64,000 bases of DNA from Oscillospiraceae bacterium (GTDB lineage: Bacteria; Bacillota_A; Clostridia; Oscillospirales; Oscillospiraceae): contig SVLP01000011.1 of NCBI GenBank assembly GCA_015067895.1, forward strand, positions 1-64,000, read 5' to 3'. Shown here one piece after another: positions 40,432 through 48,875 of the stretch. The translations under genes were made by a program, and so were the position numbers. Under the pieces are notes generated by a model that was not told the DNA's origin, did not search any database, and saw only the letters and a list, made by a program, of their open reading frames with translations. Each line of letters starts with the position of its first letter. Positions within the stretch are counted from its first letter, which is position 1.

Positions 40432-42495
40432 TTAGTCGTCGTTCTGGGCTTCCTTGATGATCTTGTCCTGGTTGGCCTTGGGCACTTCCTCGTAGCGGAC
40501 GAACTCCAGAGTGAAGGAGCCGCGGGCCTGGGTCATGGCGCGCAGGTCGATGGCATAGGAGGCCATCTCAGCCATGGGAACCTCAGCCTCGATGACGGTG
40601 TTGCCGTCCTTGTCGGGGTTCATGCCCATGGGGCGGCCACGGCGCTTGGACAGGTCGCCCATGACGTCGCCGACGTAGGTCTCGGGAACGGTGACGGCCA
40701 GAGCGCCCACGGGCTCCAGCAGGGTGGGCATGGCCTTGGGCATGGCCTCCTTGAAGGCCAGGATGGCGGCCAGCTTGAACGCCATTTCGTTGGAGTCAAC
40801 GGGATGGTAGGAGCCATCGTACAGGACGGCCTTCAGACCGACCATGGGATAACCGGCCAGGGGGCCCTTCAGGATGGCTTCCTGGATGCCCTTCTCAACG
40901 GCGGGGTTGAAGTTCTTGGGAACGGCGCCGCCGACGACCTCGACGTCGAAGATCAGGTCGTTGGTCTCCTCCTGGGGAGAGAAGCGCACCCAGACATCAC
41001 CGAACTGGCCGGAGCCGCCGGTCTGCTTCTTGTGACGGCCATGGGCCTCGACGGTCTTCTTGATCTTCTCGCGGTAGGCGATCTTGGCGGGGGACAGGAT
41101 GGCATCCACACCGAAGCGGGACTTCAGCTTGGAGACCAGAACGTCCAGCTGCTGATCGCCGGTGCCGGACAGAACCAGCTGATGGGTCTCAGCGTTGTTG
41201 ACCAGGGTGAAGGAGGGATCTTCCTCGTTCAGACGGTTCAGGCCGGTGCCGACCTTCTCTTCCTGGCCGCGGGTCTTGGGGGCGATGGCCATGGAGTAGC
41301 AGGTGGGAGCGTAGGGGATGCCCTTCAGGGAGACGACCTTGCGAGGATCGCACAGGGTGTCGCCGGTCTTGACCTTGTCCATCTTGCCGATGGCACCGAT
41401 GTCGCCGCAGGAGAGAACCTTGACCTCAGTGGACTTCTTGCCGCACATATTGTACAGGCGGCCCAGCTTCTCGGTCTCGCCGGTGCGGGCGTTGACCAGG
41501 GTGGTGTCGGAGGTGATCTCGCCGGAGAGAACCTTGATGAAGGAGTACTTGCCGAACTGGTCGGAGACGGTCTTCCAGACGAAGGCAGCGGGCACGCCGC
41601 CGGGGGAGACGACGAACTCCTCGGTCTCGCCGTCGGCGTTGGTGGCCTTATGATAGTTGCCCTGGACGGGGTTGGGCAGCAGGTCGATGATGTGATCCAT
41701 CAGCATCAGGGAGCCCAGGCAGGTGACACCGGAGCCGCACAGCACGGGGAACATGCTCAGCTCCTTAACGCCCTGGTGCAGGCCGTTAATCATCTCGGCG
41801 TAGGTGAAGTCGTCACCCTCGAAGAAGCGATCCATCAGCTCCTCGTCGGTCTCGGCGACAGCCTCCTTCAGAGCGTCGTGGAACTCCTCAATGACATCAA
41901 CCTTGTCATCGGGGACGGCGATCTCCACGCGCTTCAGGTTGGCCATCTCGTAGGCGCGCTTGTTCAGCACGTCGATGATGCCGGTGACCTTCTTGCTGGA
42001 GTTCCAGATGGGAACGACAACGGGAGCGATCTTGTTGCCATACTTCTCGCGCAGAGCCTCGAAGGTGGCGTTGTAGTCGGAGTTGTCCTCATCGACCTTG
42101 GAGATGTAGACGAAGCGGGGCATGTTGCGCTCCTCGCAGTACTTCCAGGCCTTCTCGAAGCCGACGGTGATGCCGTCCTTAGCGCTGAGAACCAGGATGG
42201 CAGCGTCAGCAGCGCGCAGGGCCTCCATGACAGCGCCGGAGAAATCAAAGGCGCCGGGGGTGTCCAGAACGTTGATCTTGATGTTCTTGTACTCCAGGGG
42301 GATCACGGAGGTGGAGATGGAGATGTTGCGCTTGGTCTCCTCGGGATCGAAATCGGAAACGGTGTTGCCGTCGGCATTCTTGCCCATACGGACGATGGCA
42401 CCGGTCATGTAGAGCAGGCTCTCGGCCAGAGCGGACTTGCCGCTGCCGCTGTGGCCCAGCAGGCAGATGTTGCGGATGGAATTAACGGTATACAT
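40432..42495 (-). CDS. Elongation factor G-like translational GTPase (non-canonical paralogue)
   Basis: A 687-residue five-domain GTPase. G1 is GHSGSGKSALAE instead of the GHIDAGKT of true EF-G; G3 is LDTPGAFDF; G4 is ISKVDED, where the usual NKxD has Ser for Asn. Domain IV (GGSGQFGDVWVRFSP, AGYPMVGLKAVLYDGSYHPVDSNEMAFKLAA) and domain V (LLEPVGALAVTVPETYVGDVMGDLSKRRGRPMGM) are complete. It is therefore a paralogue of the FusA2 type, with an unknown translational role. It is not next to rpsL, rpsG or tuf as the main fusA would be. ATG at 42495 follows AAAGGAG by 9 bases. It has its own promoter and terminator. Confidence 0.9.
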   Translation of the reverse strand: MYTVNSIRNICLLGHSGSGKSALAESLLYMTGAIVRMGKNADGNTVSDFDPEETKRNISISTSVIPLEYKNIKINVLDTPGAFDFSGAVMEALRAADAAILVLSAKDGITVGFEKAWKYCEERNMPRFVYISKVDEDNSDYNATFEALREKYGNKIAPVVVPIWNSSKKVTGIIDVLNKRAYEMANLKRVEIAVPDDKVDVIEEFHDALKEAVAETDEELMDRFFEGDDFTYAEMINGLHQGVKELSMFPVLCGSGVTCLGSLMLMDHIIDLLPNPVQGNYHKATNADGETEEFVVSPGGVPAAFVWKTVSDQFGKYSFIKVLSGEITSDTTLVNARTGETEKLGRLYNMCGKKSTEVKVLSCGDIGAIGKMDKVKTGDTLCDPRKVVSLKGIPYAPTCYSMAIAPKTRGQEEKVGTGLNRLNEEDPSFTLVNNAETHQLVLSGTGDQQLDVLVSKLKSRFGVDAILSPAKIAYREKIKKTVEAHGRHKKQTGGSGQFGDVWVRFSPQEETNDLIFDVEVVGGAVPKNFNPAVEKGIQEAILKGPLAGYPMVGLKAVLYDGSYHPVDSNEMAFKLAAILAFKEAMPKAMPTLLEPVGALAVTVPETYVGDVMGDLSKRRGRPMGMNPDKDGNTVIEAEVPMAEMASYAIDLRAMTQARGSFTLEFVRYEEVPKANQDKIIKEAQNDD

Positions 42496-42570
42496 GATTA
42501 AAAACTCCTTTCGGGAAGGCCGTACCTCCCGTGAATATCCTGAGATGGTGGCGAAAACCACAACAAGGTC

Positions 42571-42599
42571 ATTATACATGAAGGCCACGTGAATTTCAA
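42571..42599 (-). promoter_or_regulatory. Promoter of the EF-G-like gene
   Basis: On the minus strand TTGAAA (complement of 42594-42599), 17-base spacer, TATAAT (complement of 42571-42576), about 75 bp before the start codon. Confidence 0.75.
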
Positions 42600-42699
42600 C
42601 GTTTATTTTGTATATTTTGCAAATCTTGGTCATGATGCACGGACATTTGTGTATTTCAGACAACACAGGCCACGCAAAACTGGATGAATACACAAAAAC

Positions 42700-42724
42700 A
42701 AGGACACCGGAATCCGGTGTCCTT
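42700..42724 (-). terminator. Terminator after the P-type ATPase-like gene
   Basis: AAGGACACCGG / CCGGTGTCCTT with an AAT loop; on the minus strand TGTTTTTGTG follows. It ends the rlmB and ATPase-like operon. Confidence 0.85.
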
Positions 42725-42735
42725 GCGTTCGTTTC

Positions 42736-44910
42736 TCACATATTTCTCGTCCACTCGCTGACCAGCAGCCCGGGCACGGCCCAGACCAGCTCCAGCAGCA
42801 GCAGGTTCGCGGGGGTCAGCAGATCCACCCGGCCCGTCATCGTCAGGGCCAGCACGGCACCCAGGCCGACCAGGCCGCCCAGGATGTGGATCGCGGCACC
42901 GACGATGGAGGCGGTGCGCAGGCTCCGGGCGCCGGTGATGGCGAAGGCTCCGCCGGTCAGACCCTCCTGGGTGGTCAGGGCGCAGGGCACACAGCTCTCC
43001 TCAGCGGGCTTCCAGCTTGCCAGCTTCTCCCGCTCCGAAACGGCGGGGAAGGCGATGCGCCGGGTATCCACACCGTATTTGCTGTGGAGGAAGCTCTCGC
43101 TGAGGATGAAATTACAGCTGGCCAGCACCGGGGACAGCCGCCGGTGGCCGCACAGGGCGGATAGTCCCGCGCTGACGCCCTTGAGCTTGCCGAAAGCCAG
43201 GGCAAAGACGCAGGAGAATTCGCCGTCGATGGACACGTAGACCGCCTGGTTGACCTTGGTACCGGCGGGCATCTCGATGCCCATGCGCTGGAGGAATTCC
43301 TGGGTGCCCACCAGCACACTCTCGCCGCAGATGATGGCGCCGCAGCCCTCGTCGCCGTAGGTCTTGAACTCGTCCACCTCGTAGCTCTGGGCATGGCGGC
43401 TCTTCAGCATATGCTCGAACAGCGGAGCCAGGCAGCTGCCGCTCTCCACCATGGCTGCGGTGGCGTAGGCGATGATGGTGTCGGGGTTCCGGCCGGAATA
43501 GAACTTGACGCCGTTGATCTTGACGCTGCCGGCCGGCAGCAGATCCTCGTCGCTCAGGGGCACGGCGGCCTTGCCGGAGGCGGTCTTCACGCCCGCCCAG
43601 CCGCAGAGGACGGAGCCGAAGCGGTACAGCCGCCGCTGGAGGGTGTGCAGGGGCCGGGTCTGGGAGATCAGCATGGTGGCCGGGCAGGCCGCCAAGATGG
43701 CCGCAGACCAGGTACGTACGCCCGCCTGAAGACCATTCTGGACACCCGCAGCCACCGCCACCGCCACGGAGGCGATCAGGGCCAGCAGCGCGAAGCGGTT
43801 CAGCGCCTTCTCGGGGGCGGTGGGGAGCTTGTAGGTATCCATGAAATCCTCGGGCTGGCCCTCGGAAACGAAGAAGCCGGGACGGCCCTCATGACAGTCG
43901 GGGGCTTTGGCGACCCGGTTCAGGCGGGTGGCCTTGCGCAGGGTGTCCATTTGCAGCAGCTCCGTGGTGCGCTTCTGGTACTCAGACCACAGGCACATCA
44001 GCACCTCCAGACAGAAGGCGGCGCAGAAGGGGATCTTGACCTCCTGCAGGCAGAAGACGCCGTCGGCGATGCAGGCGGCGAAGGAGAATGCCAGCAGGGT
44101 ATCGGTGTTGAATTTGCCCTTGAAAATGGCGCCGACGCCGTCGGCCAGCCGCTCCCAGCACAGCAGGGCGGACAGGAGCATGGCAAAGAGCTCGCCGAAG
44201 ACCAGCAGGCGCATCCGGTTGTCGCGCACCATGTCCAGACTGTGCAGGACGATGGAGGCCACCGCCAGCACCACGATCAGCATGCTGACGAACAGGGCGA
44301 TCTGGAGCTTGCCCACGCCCTTCTCGCTGAGGGCGTAGTACCGCTGCTCCGGGCCCTCCATGAGCTTGCGCTTCAGCTCGCCCAGCCGGTTTTTGGGCCG
44401 GAAGATGATGGGCTCCGGGGGCACATACTCCCCGATGGGCTGGTCATACTGGGGCTCCCAGTTCGCGGAGAAGGGCTCGGCCTCCTCGGGGGCGGGGGCG
44501 CCCGGCTGCTCCCCCACGGGGGTGAAGCGGACGGTATCGGCAGTCACATCGGCCTTGGCAGCCTCGGTGCGGACTTTCGCGGCATCGATGCGGACGGTGT
44601 CGCCGCTGGCCTGGGTCGGCGCAGAGGTCACGGGGGAAAAGGACTGGGTATCGCTCAGGGGCTGAGGGGTCGGCTCCGCCCTGGGGGTGGGCGTCCACAC
44701 CAGCAGCTCCGGCTCCTCCCGCTGGGGCAGCTGCTCGGAGACAGGGACGTCCTCGATCAGCTCCCGCTGGGGGATGTCCTCCAGCATCTCCGGTGCCAGA
44801 TACTCGTGCACCCTGCCGTCGTCATTGTGGGAGCCGAACTCCCGCATGATATCCTCTAAGGTAAATTCCGGCAGCTCCTCGTCAGGGATGCGGATCTCGT
44901 TCTCATCCAT
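42736..44910 (-). CDS. Degenerate P-type ATPase-like membrane protein
   Basis: A 724-residue protein. Residues 1-180 are an acidic, proline-rich cytoplasmic region. From about 200 the order of segments follows heavy-metal (P1B) ATPases: paired helices, FNTDTLLAFSFAACIADGVF, a helix pair ending AAILAACPATMLISQTRP (in place of CPCALxxxxP), a nucleotide-domain-like GAIICGESVLVGTQEFLQRMGIE with YVSIDGEFSCVFALAF, and a final helix pair (IVGAAIHILGGLVGLGAVLAL, LLTPANLLLLELVWAVPGLL). But the phosphorylation motif DKTGT, the actuator TGES and the GDGxND hinge are all absent. It should not pump ions; a scaffold or sensor role is a guess. The start at 44910 lies 4 bp after the rlmB stop codon, so the two genes form an operon. 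Confidence 0.65.
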   Translation of the reverse strand: MDENEIRIPDEELPEFTLEDIMREFGSHNDDGRVHEYLAPEMLEDIPQRELIEDVPVSEQLPQREEPELLVWTPTPRAEPTPQPLSDTQSFSPVTSAPTQASGDTVRIDAAKVRTEAAKADVTADTVRFTPVGEQPGAPAPEEAEPFSANWEPQYDQPIGEYVPPEPIIFRPKNRLGELKRKLMEGPEQRYYALSEKGVGKLQIALFVSMLIVVLAVASIVLHSLDMVRDNRMRLLVFGELFAMLLSALLCWERLADGVGAIFKGKFNTDTLLAFSFAACIADGVFCLQEVKIPFCAAFCLEVLMCLWSEYQKRTTELLQMDTLRKATRLNRVAKAPDCHEGRPGFFVSEGQPEDFMDTYKLPTAPEKALNRFALLALIASVAVAVAAGVQNGLQAGVRTWSAAILAACPATMLISQTRPLHTLQRRLYRFGSVLCGWAGVKTASGKAAVPLSDEDLLPAGSVKINGVKFYSGRNPDTIIAYATAAMVESGSCLAPLFEHMLKSRHAQSYEVDEFKTYGDEGCGAIICGESVLVGTQEFLQRMGIEMPAGTKVNQAVYVSIDGEFSCVFALAFGKLKGVSAGLSALCGHRRLSPVLASCNFILSESFLHSKYGVDTRRIAFPAVSEREKLASWKPAEESCVPCALTTQEGLTGGAFAITGARSLRTASIVGAAIHILGGLVGLGAVLALTMTGRVDLLTPANLLLLELVWAVPGLLVSEWTRNM

Positions 44911-44914
44911 GGGC

Positions 44915-45763
44915 TCACACCTCCGTGCTCAGCCGCTGGCGGACAGCCTCGTAGAGGAGGATGGAGGCGGCGGCGGAGGCGTTCAGGGAGGAGATCCGGC
45001 CGCTCATGGGGATGTGCAGCAGCATGTCGCAGTTCTTGCGCACCAGCTGGCTCAGGCCTGCGCCCTCGTTGCCGATGACGATGGCGGCGGGGCCGGTCAG
45101 GTCAGCCCGATACATGGGGACGCTGCCCTCACCGGCGGCGCCGAAGATCCAGACGCCCTTCTCCTTCAGCTCGTTGATGGCATTATTGATATTGGCGACC
45201 CGGGCGACCTTCATGTACTCCACGGCACCGGCGGAGGCCTTGGCCACGGTGGCGGTCAGGCCCACACTGCGCCGCTTGGGGATGATGACACCGTGGGCAC
45301 CAGCGCACTCAGCGCTTCTCATGATGGCGCCCAGATTGTGGGGATCGGAAAGCTCGTCGCAGATGACGATCAGGGGGGCCTGACCTCTGGAGGCGGCTTC
45401 CTCAAGAATGTCGTCGATGGTGGCGTACTCATGGGCGGCGGCCTGGGCGATGACGCCCTGGTGGGCGTGGGTGGTGGACATCATGTCCAATTTGCGGCGG
45501 TCAACGGGGACGATGACGGCACCGGCTTCCTTTGCCATGGCGGCAAGGCGCTGGAGTCCCTTGTCGGTGTCGCCGTCGGCGATGAAGACCTTGTCGATGG
45601 TGCGTCCGGCCCGCAGGGCCTCGGTCAGGGCATTGCGGCCCTCCAGACGGGTCTCGTCCTCTTCCTCCACGGGAGCGGGGGCAGCGGCCCGGGGCTCCCG
45701 GCGATCATTAATACGTCGATCCCGGCGGTCACCGGAACCGCGGCGGGGATTTCTCTCATTCAT
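44915..45763 (-). CDS. rlmB: 23S rRNA 2'-O-ribose methyltransferase, TrmH/RlmB family
   Basis: A 282-residue SPOUT methyltransferase that methylates G2251 of 23S rRNA if it is true RlmB. A basic, disordered N-terminus (RRGSGDRRDRRINDRREPR) precedes the substrate-binding domain (LEGRNALTEALRAGRTIDKVFIA) and the knotted catalytic domain: DPHNLGAIMRSAECAGAHGVIIPKRRSVGLT (motif 1), IVIGNEGAGLSQLVRKNCD (motif 2) and IPMSGRISSLNASAAASILLYEAVRQR (motif 3). The second ATG (45763) is preferred because AGGAG lies 9 bases before it, while the first ATG at 45772 directly abuts AGGAG. Cysteinyl-tRNA synthetase and mini-RNase III, common neighbours in Firmicutes, are not here. Confidence 0.92.
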   Translation of the reverse strand: MNERNPRRGSGDRRDRRINDRREPRAAAPAPVEEEDETRLEGRNALTEALRAGRTIDKVFIADGDTDKGLQRLAAMAKEAGAVIVPVDRRKLDMMSTTHAHQGVIAQAAAHEYATIDDILEEAASRGQAPLIVICDELSDPHNLGAIMRSAECAGAHGVIIPKRRSVGLTATVAKASAGAVEYMKVARVANINNAINELKEKGVWIFGAAGEGSVPMYRADLTGPAAIVIGNEGAGLSQLVRKNCDMLLHIPMSGRISSLNASAAASILLYEAVRQRLSTEV

Positions 45764-45906
45764 ATCAGTCATCTCCTGAATTTTGGATATACAGATTCAT
45801 TATAGCAGAATTCGGCGGGAAGCTCAATACCTTTTCATGGAAAAAGCGCAATGCTGTGAACCTGAGAAGCGTCCGTACCAGGGAACCACATAACCACTAC
45901 CGCTGT

Positions 45907-46072
45907 CATTGCGAGGAGCCATCAGGCGACGTGGCAATCTCCCGGTACAACGTTTTGCCATAGAATAACGTTGAATAGGGGCACCTCGGCCATTCCTTCA
46001 TCTGCTGCTGCGTTGGTTATCGGTAGGCGGTAGCAGGAGATTGCCACGGCCTGCGGCCTCGCAATGACAGCG
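45907..46072. repeat. TCATTGCGAG-family element, long copy
   Basis: Bounded by GTCATTGCGAGGAGCC and the inverse GGCCTCGCAATGAC, with inner words GTGGCAATCTCCCGGTAC and GGAGATTGCCACGG. The flanking ACCACATAACCACTACCGCT resembles the sequence beside the copies at 2347 and 6607. It takes up most of the 423-bp gap 45764-46186; the rest holds a short GC-rich inverse pair (46118-46146) and the mscS terminator. Confidence 0.85.
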
Positions 46073-46157
46073 GGGATTTGAAGCTTGTCCCTCTAATCAG
46101 ACAAGTTCATCATCCCACCCGGGCGGCGGGGTGATGCCCCCGCCCTACAAGAAAAAA

Positions 46158-46180
46158 GGCGTACCGCAGTGCGGCACGCC
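46158..46180 (-). terminator. mscS terminator
   Basis: GGCGT-A-CCGC pairs with GCGG-C-ACGCC (one mismatch) around AGT; on the minus strand it is followed by TTTTTTC. Confidence 0.75.
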
Positions 46181-46186
46181 AAGCAT

Positions 46187-46984
46187 TCACTTGTCCAGAT
46201 GGACGTTCAGGTGGGGGTAGGTCATCTCCACGCCGGCCTCGTCGAACTCGCGCTTGATGTTCTCGTTGATGGTGAACAAGGTCTTCCAGTAATCGCCGGA
46301 CTTTGTCCAGACCTGGAGGACATACTCGATGCTGCTCTCGCCGTAGTTCTTCAGGCCCACGAAGGGAGCGGCAGGGGTGTCAATGACGGTGTCCACCCGG
46401 GCGGCCCGGAGGATGGCTTCCTTGACGGTCTCGATGGGGGCGTCATAGGAGGCGGTGACGGGGATGTCCACCCGGCGGGTGCCGGAGGTGGAGTAGTTGA
46501 CGATCTGGCTGGCCACCACGGCGGAGTTGGGGATGGAGATGGTCTTGTTGTCGGCGGTGGTCAGCTTGGTGTAGGTGATGTCGATGGTCTGCACGGTGCC
46601 GCCCTGACCGGCGATCTCCACATAGTCGCCGGAGTGGAAGGGGTGGTTGGAAAGCAGGGTGAAGCCGCCGATGACATTGGACAGGGCATCCTGCAGGCTC
46701 AGGGACAGGGCCAGGGAGGCAACGGAGGCCAGGGCCACAACGCCGGTGACGTCGATGCCCAGCTTGGAAGCCACCATCAGACCCAGCAGCACATACAGCA
46801 CCACCTTCAGCAGGGAACGGATCAGGCTGGTGGCTGCCTTCTCCAGGCGGGTCTTGCTCATGGACTTGTCCACCAGGGCCAGGATGGCCTTGATGGCGAA
46901 CACGCCCACCACCACCAGCAGCACGGTGGGCAGGATGCTGCCGAGGGTCACCAGGGACACGGCAGAGCGGATTTCTTCGATCAT
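46187..46984 (-). CDS. Small-conductance mechanosensitive channel, MscS family
   Basis: A 265-residue membrane channel that opens under membrane tension in osmotic down-shock. Helices TM1 (LGSILPTVLLVVVGVFAIKAILAL) and TM2 (SLLKVVLYVLLGLMVASKLGI) precede the pore helix VVALASVASLALSLSLQDALSNVIGGFTLL, with the alternating Gly/Ala/Ser packing of MscS TM3. The beta domain follows with PFHSGDYVEIAGQGGTVQTIDITYTKLTTADNKTISIPNSAV, which is the family signature. ATG at 46984 follows AAAGGAG. A promoter is 40 bp upstream; the gene is divergent from a Spo0A-like regulator. Confidence 0.95.
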   Translation of the reverse strand: MIEEIRSAVSLVTLGSILPTVLLVVVGVFAIKAILALVDKSMSKTRLEKAATSLIRSLLKVVLYVLLGLMVASKLGIDVTGVVALASVASLALSLSLQDALSNVIGGFTLLSNHPFHSGDYVEIAGQGGTVQTIDITYTKLTTADNKTISIPNSAVVASQIVNYSTSGTRRVDIPVTASYDAPIETVKEAILRAARVDTVIDTPAAPFVGLKNYGESSIEYVLQVWTKSGDYWKTLFTINENIKREFDEAGVEMTYPHLNVHLDK

Positions 46985-47021
46985 AAATTGGTTTCTCCTT
47001 TGTACTGAAAATACGCTGAGC

Positions 47022-47050
47022 ATTATACGCCATCCCGGTGCAAATGACAA
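47022..47050 (-). promoter_or_regulatory. mscS promoter
   Basis: On the minus strand TTGTCA (complement of 47045-47050), 17-base spacer, TATAAT (complement of 47022-47027). Confidence 0.8.
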
Positions 47051-47157
47051 GCCCCTCGGCAGCGAATTTATTCGGAACTTCATGAGGTACACCACATTGC
47101 AACTTTCGGCAAAATCTGCTATGATGAAATCAATTCGAGGAAAGGGGGTGAAGGATA

Positions 47158-47886
47158 ATGCGGAAGGTACTCATCGCGGATGCATCGGAGCAGTGGCGGG
47201 AGCTGCTGGAGCAGGCCATGTGCGACAGCTGGCACGTCCGAACCAGTCCCGATGGTCTGCGCACCCTGGCCCTGGCAGAGGAATTCGAGCCGGATGTGCT
47301 GGTGATGGATCTGATGCTCTCGGGCACCGACGGTCTGAGCGTCCTGAAGGCCCTGGAGGGCAAGCCCAACCGGCCCCGGATCATCGTCACCGGCCGCTAC
47401 TTCAGCAATTTCATCACCAATGCGCTGGAGCGGTATCAGGTCGATGACATGATCCTGAAGCCCTGCGCCGTCCAGACCATCACCGACCGGGTGGCCGAGG
47501 TGCTGGAGCTGGAGGAGGACGAGGGTGTCCAGTGCCAGGATCCCTATGACTTCATCACCGCCCTTCTGGTGAGCCTGGGTGCACCCACCAGCCAGCAGGG
47601 CTTCCGGTTCCTGCGCACGGGCATCCTGCTGCTGATGGAGAATCCGGGCCAGCAGCTGACCAAATCCCTCTATCCCGCCATCGCGGATCAATACGGCACC
47701 AACACCGTCAACGTAGAGAAGGGGCTGCGCACCACCGTCACCACCGCCTGGCTGGGCCGTCGGGACAATGTCTGGCGCAGCTACTTCCCTCCCGCCCCCA
47801 ACGGCCAAATCCCCAAGCCCACGGCGGGCCAGTTCATGTGCCGCCTGACGGATGCCGTGCTCAGCGTGAACCGGAAACGGGCCTAA
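47158..47886 (+). CDS. Spo0A-like response regulator (divergent paralogue)
   Basis: A 242-residue regulator. The receiver domain (residues 1-118) has DASEQWRELL for the acidic pocket, the phosphoacceptor Asp in VLVMDLMLSGTDG (near residue 54), the IIVTGRY strand, and DDMILKPC with the switch Lys. The C-terminal part, ITALLVSLGAPTSQQGFRFLRTGILLLMENPGQQLTKSLYPAIADQYGTNTVNVEKGLRTTVTTAW, aligns with the Spo0A DNA-binding domain (GxPAHxKGYxYLRxAI, TKxLYPxIAxxY, VERAIRHAIExAW). The recognition helix differs (VNVEKGLRTTV), so it may bind a different DNA site from the 0A box. ATG at 47158 has AAAGGGGGTG a little upstream. It may be an orphan regulator linked to sporulation. Confidence 0.83.
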   Translation: MRKVLIADASEQWRELLEQAMCDSWHVRTSPDGLRTLALAEEFEPDVLVMDLMLSGTDGLSVLKALEGKPNRPRIIVTGRYFSNFITNALERYQVDDMILKPCAVQTITDRVAEVLELEEDEGVQCQDPYDFITALLVSLGAPTSQQGFRFLRTGILLLMENPGQQLTKSLYPAIADQYGTNTVNVEKGLRTTVTTAWLGRRDNVWRSYFPPAPNGQIPKPTAGQFMCRLTDAVLSVNRKRA

Positions 47887-47895
47887 AACAACGCC

Positions 47896-48120
47896 CTTGC
47901 CCCCCGCATTTATGAGGGGGGTGCCCGAAGGGCGGGGGGAGTCCGAATATTTGCGTTGCAAATATTCGGAAAAGCCCGTTTTTCTATAAAAAACGGGCAG
48001 ACCCCCTCCGTCACGATGGCTCCGGGCCATGCCCGAATCCATCGTGACACCTGAAGGTGAATTGCCCCGCAGGGGCAAGAGAGGCCACCCTGGGGTGCCC
48101 CCATAAATGGGGGAGGCAAG
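47896..48120 (+). repeat. CTTGCC-family hairpin element
   Basis: Core ends CTTGCCCCCCGCATTTATGA and ATAAATGGGGGAGGCAAG. Stem 1 is TCCGAATATTTGC / GCAAATATTCGGA; stem 2 is GCCCGTTTTTC / AAAAAACGGGC, with compensating changes compared to the 31742 copy. It starts 10 bp after the Spo0A-like stop codon. Confidence 0.88.
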
Positions 48121-48137
48121 AAATTTTCTATACACAA

Positions 48138-48161
48138 AGCCCGCGGCATGTGCCGCGGGCT
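48138..48161. terminator. Hairpin between the CTTGCC element and the DUF6472-like gene
   Basis: AGCCCGCGGCA / TGCCGCGGGCT is a perfect 11-bp stem just after the stop codon of the minus-strand DUF6472-like gene. T content after it is modest on both strands. Confidence 0.6.
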
Positions 48162-48167
48162 CTTACA

Positions 48168-48338
48168 TTATTGCTTCCGGGCCAGGTAATAGTCGTCGCC
48201 CTGGCGGTAGTAGGGGCAGTGCTGATTCTTGGAGGTCATGATCCGGTAGAATTCGTCCTCGTCCAGATCCTGCATACAATAATATTCGTCGTACTCCTCG
48301 TCATAGTCGTAGAACCAGCAGGTCTCACATTCGTTCAT
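48168..48338 (-). CDS. Small cysteine-containing acidic protein (DUF6472-like)
   Basis: A 56-residue protein too short for most gene tables. It starts MNECETCWFYDYDEEYDEYY and contains CMQDLDEDEFYRI, then HCPYYRQGDDYYLARKQ, giving a CxxC...C...C set that could bind zinc. The pattern (CxxCxYYxYDExxDxYxC, LDEDE, CPYYxxGDEY) is that of DUF6472 proteins widespread in Oscillospiraceae. ATG at 48338 follows GGAGG by 6 bases and lies 2 bp after the phosphodiesterase stop codon, so it is the last gene of that transcript. No function known. Confidence 0.8.
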   Translation of the reverse strand: MNECETCWFYDYDEEYDEYYCMQDLDEDEFYRIMTSKNQHCPYYRQGDDYYLARKQ

Positions 48339-48340
48339 GG

Positions 48341-48856
48341 TCAGTCCTCCCAGATGTGGAAGCGGAATTCGCCGTCCTCGAAGATGAGACAGCTGTGGCT
48401 GCCGTCCTTGGGGATGGACACGGAGCCGGGGTTCAGGCAGCGGATGCCGTCCACGACCTTATCGATCTTCACATGGGTGTGGCCGGAGAGGAAGACGGAG
48501 CCCTTCGTCAGCGGGGGCAGGGCGTCGGGGCCCCAGTGGTGGCCATGGGTCAGGTACATGCTGACACCGCCGCACTCCAGCAGGGCGTAGTCGGCCATGC
48601 AGGCAAAGGGCAGCACCATCTGATCCACTTCCGCCTCGCAGTTGCCCCGGACGGCCAGGATGCGGTCTTTCAGCTCCGAAAGCATGGGGATCACCTGCTT
48701 GGGCGCATAGTCCCGGGGCAGGTCGTTTCTCGGGCCGTGATAAAGCAGATCGCCCAGCAGGACGACCTTGTCGGGCGCCTCGGCTTCGATCAGGTCACAG
48801 AGCTTGCCGCACCAGTAGGCGGAGCCGTGGATATCGGATGCGATGATGAGTTTCAT
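48341..48856 (-). CDS. YfcE/MJ0936-family metallophosphodiesterase
   Basis: A 171-residue phosphoesterase with a di-metal site. Motifs are in order: SDIHGS (residues 7-12), VLLGDLLYHGPRN (GDxxxxG), VRGNCEAE (GNCD-type), THGHHWG and LSGHTHV (GHTH). YfcE hydrolyses artificial phosphodiesters in vitro and its natural substrate is uncertain. ATG at 48856 has GGAGG close by. It is separated from the next upstream gene by an AT-rich palindrome at 48876-48957. Cytoplasmic. Confidence 0.93.
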   Translation of the reverse strand: MKLIIASDIHGSAYWCGKLCDLIEAEAPDKVVLLGDLLYHGPRNDLPRDYAPKQVIPMLSELKDRILAVRGNCEAEVDQMVLPFACMADYALLECGGVSMYLTHGHHWGPDALPPLTKGSVFLSGHTHVKIDKVVDGIRCLNPGSVSIPKDGSHSCLIFEDGEFRFHIWED

Positions 48857-48875
48857 AGTTTACCTCCATGGATGG

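Noticed and set aside
42736..44910. Functional heavy-metal transporting ATPase
   Set aside because: DKTGT, TGES and GDGxND motifs are missing, so it is described as a degenerate relative.
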